A stretch of 10,239 bases of DNA from positions 1 through 10,239 of the forward strand of contig DALYLJ010000118.1 in assembly GCA_031976395.1 (NCBI GenBank), given 5' to 3'. The first letter of the stretch is position 1. The number at the start of each line of letters is the position of its first letter. Below, piece by piece: positions 6,567 to 10,239 of this stretch. The notes beneath the pieces were generated by a model, which did no database searches, was not told the DNA's origin, and saw nothing but the letters and a program-made list of their open reading frames with translations. This DNA is from UBA11164 sp002420085 (lineage in GTDB: Bacteria > Pseudomonadota > Gammaproteobacteria > Xanthomonadales > Xanthomonadaceae). The translations under genes and the position numbers were made by a program.

Positions 6567-7685
6567 ATGTCCAAGCAGACCGTCCTCAATTCCCGCCACC
6601 GTGAGCTGGGGGCGCGCATGGTCGATTTCGGCGGCTGGGACATGCCGCTCAACTATGGTTCGCAGATCGAAGAACATCACGCGGTGCGCCGTGATGCCGG
6701 CATGTTCGATGTCTCGCACATGACCGTGATCGATCTGCATGGCGAACGGTCCCGCGACTTCCTGCGTCGTCTGCTGGCCAATTCGATCGACAAGCTCAGG
6801 GTGCCGGGCAAGGCCCTGTATTCCTGCATGCTCAATCCCGAAGGCGGAGTGATCGACGATCTGATCGTCTATTTCCTGGCCGAGGACGACTTTCGGCTGG
6901 TGGTCAATGCCGCCACCCGAGACAAGGATCTGGCCTGGATCGAAGCCCAGGCGGCGCCGTTCGCGGTCGCCGTTCGCGAGCGTCCCGAACTGGCGATGAT
7001 CGCGGTCCAGGGACCGAACGCCCGGACACGGCTGATCGACCTGCTCGACCCGGACGGTGGCGAGGCGGCCCAGGCGCTCGGTCGATTCAGTGCGGTCGAG
7101 GTCGGCATGCGCGATGGTGGCCGCCTGTTCGTCGCGCGCACCGGTTACACCGGCGAAGATGGCTTCGAGGTGATCGTTCCCGAGCGATCAGCCCGTGCGC
7201 TGTGGGACGGCTTGCTGGCTGCCGGGGTCGTGCCCTGTGGCCTGGGCGCCCGCGATACCCTGCGGCTGGAGGCCGGCATGGCGCTGTACGGTCAGGACAT
7301 GGATGACTCGGTCGGCCCGCTGGAGGCCGGCCTGGCGTGGACGGTTTCGTTCGACGAAGGGCGCGACTTCATCGGTCGCCCGGTGCTGGAGGCGCAGAAG
7401 GCGGCCGGTGTGCCGCGTCGCATGGTCGGTCTGGTGCTCGATGACAAGGGCGTGCTCCGGCATGGCCAGCGGGTGTTCTGCGACAGCGGGGAGGGCGAGA
7501 TCCTGTCCGGCAGTTTCTCGCCGACCCTGGGGTGTTCGATCGCCTTGGCCCGCATACCGGCCGGCGAAGCCGGCGCGGTCTCGGTCGATATCCGTGGTAG
7601 GAGGGTGCCGGTGCGGCTGGTGAAGTTTCCATTTGTGCGCGAAGGCAAGGTCCAGCCGAACATCCTGCCTGATCATTCGTCCTGA
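6567..7685 (+). CDS. gcvT: Glycine cleavage system T protein (aminomethyltransferase)
   Basis: A 372-residue protein; E. coli GcvT has 364. GcvT takes the aminomethyl group carried on lipoyl-GcvH, transfers the one-carbon unit to tetrahydrofolate as 5,10-methylene-THF, and releases ammonia in the cytoplasm. ATG 6567 starts the protein as MSKQTVLNSRH, matching the family N-terminus; an in-frame ATG at 6534 lies inside the -10 element. Clear family segments are GARMVDFGGWDMPLNYG (15-31), AGMFDVSHM (44-52) and GGVIDDLIVY (93-102), which contains the conserved catalytic Asp region. Further on are IAVQGPN, TGYTGEDGFE, CGLGARDTLRLEAGM, LYGQDMD and, near the end, SFSPTLG. gcvH follows after 101 bases on the same strand. 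Confidence 0.97.
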   Translation: MSKQTVLNSRHRELGARMVDFGGWDMPLNYGSQIEEHHAVRRDAGMFDVSHMTVIDLHGERSRDFLRRLLANSIDKLRVPGKALYSCMLNPEGGVIDDLIVYFLAEDDFRLVVNAATRDKDLAWIEAQAAPFAVAVRERPELAMIAVQGPNARTRLIDLLDPDGGEAAQALGRFSAVEVGMRDGGRLFVARTGYTGEDGFEVIVPERSARALWDGLLAAGVVPCGLGARDTLRLEAGMALYGQDMDDSVGPLEAGLAWTVSFDEGRDFIGRPVLEAQKAAGVPRRMVGLVLDDKGVLRHGQRVFCDSGEGEILSGSFSPTLGCSIALARIPAGEAGAVSVDIRGRRVPVRLVKFPFVREGKVQPNILPDHSS

Positions 7686-7714
7686 TCGGCCTCGGCTGTC
7701 GCTGCCTTCGCGGG

Positions 7715-7720
7715 TAGAAT
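7715..7720 (+). promoter_or_regulatory. Possible -10 element for gcvH
   Basis: TAGAAT lies in a short AT-rich patch 66 bases upstream of the gcvH ATG, inside the 101-base gcvT-gcvH gap. I see no good -35 at the correct distance. It may give gcvH and gcvPA extra transcription independent of gcvT, but read-through from gcvT is also expected. Confidence 0.35.
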
Positions 7721-7786
7721 TATCCGGCCGCTGCCGGCCTGTCCTTCCCCCCATTCGAGCAAGAAGCCCCCAATGAGGAACTGCCC

Positions 7787-8182
7787 ATGAGTGAAATCCC
7801 CGGCGATCTGAAGTTTCTGAAATCCCACGAGTGGGCGCGGATCGAGGACAGTGCCCGCGTCACGGTGGGAATCTCGGACCATGCCCAGCAACTGCTCGGC
7901 GATCTGGTCTACGTCGAACTTCCGCGCGTGGGTGATCGCGTCGATGCCGGTGCTGCCTGTGCCGTGGTCGAGTCGGTCAAGGCGGCCTCGGATGTCTACT
8001 CTCCCGTCAGCGGAACCGTAGTCGAGGTCAACGAGAGCCTGACCGACAAGCCCGAGACGATCAACGAGGATGCGTATGGCGAGGGTTGGCTGTTCGTGAT
8101 CGAGGCCAGCGAGCCGGAACAGTTCGCCGACCTGCTCGGTCCGGACGACTACGCCGACCTGATCGAGGACGAGGCGCACTGA
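7787..8182 (+). CDS. gcvH: Glycine cleavage system H protein (lipoyl carrier)
   Basis: A 131-residue protein; E. coli GcvH has 129. It is the small shuttle protein whose lipoylated lysine carries the aminomethyl intermediate between the P, T and L proteins. The lipoylation motif ESVKAASDVYSPVSG places the lysine at residue 65, the same number as in E. coli. KSHEWARIE (12-20), VGISDHAQQLLGDLVYVELP (27-46) and the C-terminal GWLFVIE are typical of the family. The start at ATG 7787 is well supported by GAGGAA at 7775-7780, six bases upstream. Sited between gcvT and gcvPA, it completes the usual order T-H-P. Confidence 0.97.
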   Translation: MSEIPGDLKFLKSHEWARIEDSARVTVGISDHAQQLLGDLVYVELPRVGDRVDAGAACAVVESVKAASDVYSPVSGTVVEVNESLTDKPETINEDAYGEGWLFVIEASEPEQFADLLGPDDYADLIEDEAH

Positions 8183-8244
8183 TCCGCAGTTGCTTCGGCG
8201 CGTGGCCCCTGCACGTGTCGGAGCATGCACAGCGTCGTCTGCCC

Positions 8245-8265
8245 GGCGACCCCGGCCGGGTCGCC
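8245..8265 (+). repeat. Perfect hairpin between gcvH and gcvPA
   Basis: GGCGACCC (8245-8252) and GGGTCGCC (8258-8265) are perfect complements around the loop CGGCC. The hairpin lies 26 bases before the gcvPA start, where no strong ribosome-binding site is visible. No T-run follows, so it is not a clear terminator. It could influence message stability or translation of gcvPA, or be chance in GC-rich DNA. Confidence 0.5.
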
Positions 8266-8291
8266 CAAGCCCTCTTTCGGACCACGGTGCC

Positions 8292-9644
8292 ATGCCCTTC
8301 ATCCCGCACAGCGAAGACGATATCCGCAACATGCTCCGGACCATCGGCGTGAACAGCATCGAGGCGCTGTTCGACGAGATTCCGGCCGATCTTGAGGTTC
8401 CTGCGCTGCCGGGCGTTCCGGACGGACTCAACGAGATGGCGATCGCTCGGCTGATGGCCGACCGTGCCCGTCGTGACGAGACGATCCTGAATTTCGCCGG
8501 TGCCGGGGCCTACGAACATCACATCCCGGCTGCGATCTGGCAGATCGTTTCCCGTGGCGAGTTCTATTCCGCCTACACGCCCTACCAGGCAGAGGCGAGC
8601 CAAGGCACGCTGCAACTGATCTACGAATACCAGTCGATGATCTGCGGCCTGACCGGCATGGACGTGTCGAACGCTTCGATGTACGACGGCGCCACCGCCG
8701 TCGCCGAGGCAGTGCTGATGGCCGAGCGCAGCCAGAAGCGCGGCGGGCTGCGCCGTGTGCTGGTGCCGATCAGCCTGCATCCGGCCTATCGGCGGACCAT
8801 GCGCACCATCCTGGCCATGCAGGACATCGAGATCGTCGAACTGGATTGCCCGGATGGTCGGCTCGATCCGCAGCAGATCGCCGATCATGGCCAGGACTTC
8901 ACCAGTGTGGTGATTCCGCAGCCCAATTACTTCGGTCGGATCGAGGATGTCGATGCCCTCACCGATGCCGGCCATCGGCGAGGTGCGTTGGTGATCGCGG
9001 TGGTCAATCCGATTGCCCTGGCCCTGCTCAAGGAGCCGGGCCGCTGGGGCGACACCGGTGCCGACATCGTCTGTGGCGAGGGTCAGCCGCTCGGCTGTCC
9101 GCTGTCCTCGGGCGGCCCGTATTTCGGCATGCTGGCCTGCAAGCAGGCGCTGGTGCGCAACCTGCCGGGTCGCCTGGTCGGCCGCACCGTCGATCTCGAT
9201 GGACGCGACGGTTTCGCGCTGACCTTGCAGGCACGCGAGCAGCACATCCGACGCGCCAAGGCGACTTCCAACATCTGCACCAATCAGGGCCTGCTGGTCA
9301 CTGCGGCGACCATGTACATGGCCCTGCTCGGTCCCGAGGGCTTGCGTCGGGTGGCAACGGCATCGGCTGGCAACGCCCGCGCGCTCCAGCGTCGGCTGTG
9401 CGAAATACCCGGTGTTCGGCCGGTGTTTGCCGATGGTCCGTTCTTCCATGAATTCGCACTGGACCTCGGCCGACCGGCACGGCCGGTCGTTGATGCCTTG
9501 GCCGAGCGGCAGATCGTTGCCGGCGTCTCGCTCGGCGATGACTATCCCGAACTCGGCGATCCCCTCCTGGTCTGTGCGACCGAGACCAAGACCGCCGACG
9601 ACATCGAGCACTTCGCACTCGCGTTGCGCCACGCGCTGAGTTGA
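8292..9644 (+). CDS. gcvPA: Glycine dehydrogenase (decarboxylating) subunit 1, N-terminal half of split P-protein
   Basis: A 450-residue protein, the usual length of GcvPA (about 440-450). With GcvPB it forms the PLP-dependent P-protein that decarboxylates glycine and loads the aminomethyl group onto lipoyl-GcvH. ATG 8292 gives the characteristic N-terminus MPFIPHSEDDI; the 34 codons open upstream look non-coding. Family segments include NFAGAGAYEHHIP (67-79), YTPYQAEASQGTLQ (95-108), ASMYDGATAVAEA (128-140), PQPNYFG (209-215), GEGQPLG (262-268), GGPYFG (274-279) and KATSNICTNQ (323-332). It ends at subunit length, after YPELGDPLLVCATET (418-432). The catalytic lysine belongs to the separate GcvPB subunit, which is not encoded in the 595 bases that follow. 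Confidence 0.96.
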   Translation: MPFIPHSEDDIRNMLRTIGVNSIEALFDEIPADLEVPALPGVPDGLNEMAIARLMADRARRDETILNFAGAGAYEHHIPAAIWQIVSRGEFYSAYTPYQAEASQGTLQLIYEYQSMICGLTGMDVSNASMYDGATAVAEAVLMAERSQKRGGLRRVLVPISLHPAYRRTMRTILAMQDIEIVELDCPDGRLDPQQIADHGQDFTSVVIPQPNYFGRIEDVDALTDAGHRRGALVIAVVNPIALALLKEPGRWGDTGADIVCGEGQPLGCPLSSGGPYFGMLACKQALVRNLPGRLVGRTVDLDGRDGFALTLQAREQHIRRAKATSNICTNQGLLVTAATMYMALLGPEGLRRVATASAGNARALQRRLCEIPGVRPVFADGPFFHEFALDLGRPARPVVDALAERQIVAGVSLGDDYPELGDPLLVCATETKTADDIEHFALALRHALS

Positions 9645-9685
9645 GCGAAAGCGCGCGTCGAGACTGGATCGACGCGCGCATTCGC
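9645..9685. repeat. Long hairpin abutting the gcvPA stop codon
   Basis: GCGAA-A-GCGCGCGTCGA (9645-9661) pairs with TCGACGCGCGC-A-TTCGC (9669-9685) around a seven-base loop. There are 16 pairs with a single A-A mismatch. It starts at the base after the TGA of gcvPA. No T-run follows; an A-run lies at 9699-9705. It would form a very stable 3' structure on the gcv message, possibly protecting it or assisting termination. Confidence 0.75.
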
Positions 9686-9809
9686 TGGTGCGGCGCGCAA
9701 AAAAACACGAGATCGCGCGATGATCGCAGCGCATGCATGTTCTCCTCGACACGCGCCTGATTGGTTCGGTGCAGTCGCTTGATGATGCTCGACAGATTTC
9801 ACGGCAACG

Positions 9810-9842
9810 CTCTGAAAACCTTGCTGGACAAGGCTTTCAGAG
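9810..9842. repeat. 33-base hairpin of unknown role
   Basis: CTCTGAAA (9810-9817) pairs perfectly with TTTCAGAG (9835-9842). After one A-C mismatch, CCTTG (9819-9823) pairs with CAAGG (9829-9833) around the loop CTGGA. The arms are far less GC-rich than the surroundings. There is no T-run after it. It could be a REP-like repeat, a protein-binding site or the remnant of a mobile element end. No second copy is visible in this window. Confidence 0.65.
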
Positions 9843-9929
9843 GTCAGGGCTGGATCGCCGAGTGACCCGGTTCGAGGGTCGGGCAGCGACGACCTGCTGC
9901 ATGCCGCACGCCGTGCTGTCGTGTGTGCG

Positions 9930-9978
9930 AAAAAAATTGTTGCCGCATATTGACAGCACTGCGGCACCTGATTAGCGT
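9930..9978 (+). promoter_or_regulatory. Strong-looking promoter with A-tract UP-like element
   Basis: A perfect -35 TTGACA (9950-9955) is followed after 17 bases by TAGCGT (9973-9978), which keeps the key first T, A and last T of the -10. AAAAAAATT (9930-9938) lies where an alpha-subunit UP element would sit. The transcript would run rightward past the window edge. The -35 and upstream parts are strong and the -10 is only moderate. Confidence 0.55.
9941..9966. promoter_or_regulatory. Inverted repeat around the -35 element, candidate operator
   Basis: TGCCGCA (9941-9947) and TGCGGCA (9960-9966) are perfect seven-base inverted arms separated by 12 bases, and the TTGACA hexamer lies inside the gap. 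Half-site centres are 19 bases apart, close to two helical turns, which suits a dimeric regulator. I do not recognise the motif as a known family's site. Confidence 0.45.
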
Positions 9979-9998
9979 GCAGTCAGCAGTTGCACGCT
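9974..9998. promoter_or_regulatory. Inverted repeat across the -10 and transcription start region
   Basis: AGCGTGCA (9974-9981) and TGCACGCT (9991-9998) are perfect eight-base inverted arms around a nine-base gap. The repeat overlaps the -10 and the likely start of transcription. It could be a second operator, or a hairpin at the very 5' end of the RNA. Confidence 0.45.
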
Positions 9999-10051
9999 GC
10001 ATAGACTGGTGATCGAACAACATCGACCGAGATCGCATCAGATACTTCGAT

Positions 10052-10072
10052 CCGCAGACCCTTCGACTGCGG
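10052..10072 (+). repeat. Hairpin in the putative leader RNA
   Basis: CCGCAG (10052-10057) pairs with CTGCGG (10067-10072) around a nine-base loop. Further small stems follow: GGGA/TCCC (10081-10093) and ACGCGAT/ATCGCGT (10176-10192, three-base loop). A string of such stems suggests a structured leader or RNA, though each alone could be chance. Confidence 0.4.
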
Positions 10073-10239
10073 TGGACTCAGGGATTCTTTCCCGCGTCGA
10101 AACCACCGTCGTTCCTTGCCAACCGTTCCTCACTCGCGCTGTCCGCTCCGGCGGCTCAGGCGCGTTCTATCGTGGACGCGATCGCATCGCGTTCGTCGAT
10201 CCGCGACGCGGCCGTGACGGTCGATCGCGGTTCAAGCCG

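Larger units (their letters stand above)
9645..10239. other. Structured intergenic region without a recognisable gene
   Basis: From the gcvPA stop to the window edge I find no frame with a convincing start, ribosome-binding site and family resemblance. The stretch holds two strong hairpins (9645-9685 and 9810-9842), a promoter with interlaced inverted repeats (9930-9998), and a structured segment after it. Two forward frames stay open to the edge. The one from GTG 10009 reads about 77 codons, Arg- and Ser-rich, without a ribosome-binding site. Another, open from just after a TGA at 10010-10012, has no ATG or GTG start until about 10172. Neither looks like a known protein start. I found no rRNA, tRNA, RNase P, SRP or tmRNA signature. 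Confidence 0.6.

Noticed and set aside
8061..9752. A 563-codon open frame on the minus strand, antisense to gcvPA
   Set aside because: It mirrors gcvPA, which has unmistakable family motifs. The antisense product shows no recognisable domain. Long antisense frames are common in GC-rich genes.
9733..9975. An 80-codon plus-strand frame in the terminal region
   Set aside because: It has no ribosome-binding site, crosses the 33-base hairpin and the TTGACA promoter, and shows no recognisable motif.
9940..10239. Start of an rRNA operon or other stable RNA gene
   Set aside because: The promoter looks strong, but there is no antitermination box, 16S start, tRNA cloverleaf, or RNase P, SRP or tmRNA signature in the sequence available.

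Overview
The window is roughly two-thirds G+C by eye and reads as chromosomal DNA of a Gram-negative gammaproteobacterium. The evidence is a TonB-dependent outer-membrane receptor, a QmcA and a GcvT that are close to the E. coli proteins along their whole length, and -10 elements placed just upstream of genes. A Xanthomonadales-like or neighbouring lineage is my guess and is not proven. I see no phage, transposase, CRISPR, rRNA or tRNA genes.

Left part (1-6453): iron acquisition surrounding a membrane-quality pair. A FecA-like TonB-dependent receptor (3-1871, minus, cut by the window edge) is transcribed leftward from a well-spaced promoter with a Fur-like operator. Divergent from it are qmcA (SPFH/Band 7) and a short nfeD, a conserved two-gene unit. 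Next comes a ferric-iron ABC transporter pair: a FutA/FbpA-type lipoprotein and a 544-residue FbpB-type permease that overlap by 10 bases. A near-consensus Fur box lies over their promoter. No ATPase gene accompanies them, so that subunit must be encoded elsewhere. The receptor would bring chelated iron across the outer membrane, and the lipoprotein and permease would carry ferric iron into the cytoplasm.

Right part (6567-9644): glycine cleavage system genes gcvT, gcvH and gcvPA, same strand, about 100 bases apart, with promoter-like -10 elements before gcvT and gcvH. GcvPA is the N-terminal half of a split P-protein. Its partner gcvPB, which carries the PLP-binding lysine, does not follow it here.

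End (9645-10239): about 600 bases without a recognisable gene but rich in structure. There is a long hairpin abutting the gcvPA stop, a second 33-base hairpin, and then a strong-looking promoter (A-tract, TTGACA, 17-base spacer) interlaced with two perfect inverted repeats. It is followed by at least 230 bases of structured sequence reaching the window edge. This is the least explained part of the window: either a long mRNA leader for a gene beyond the edge or a non-coding RNA. No clearly new multi-gene system is visible. The rest is well-known families in a slightly unusual arrangement.
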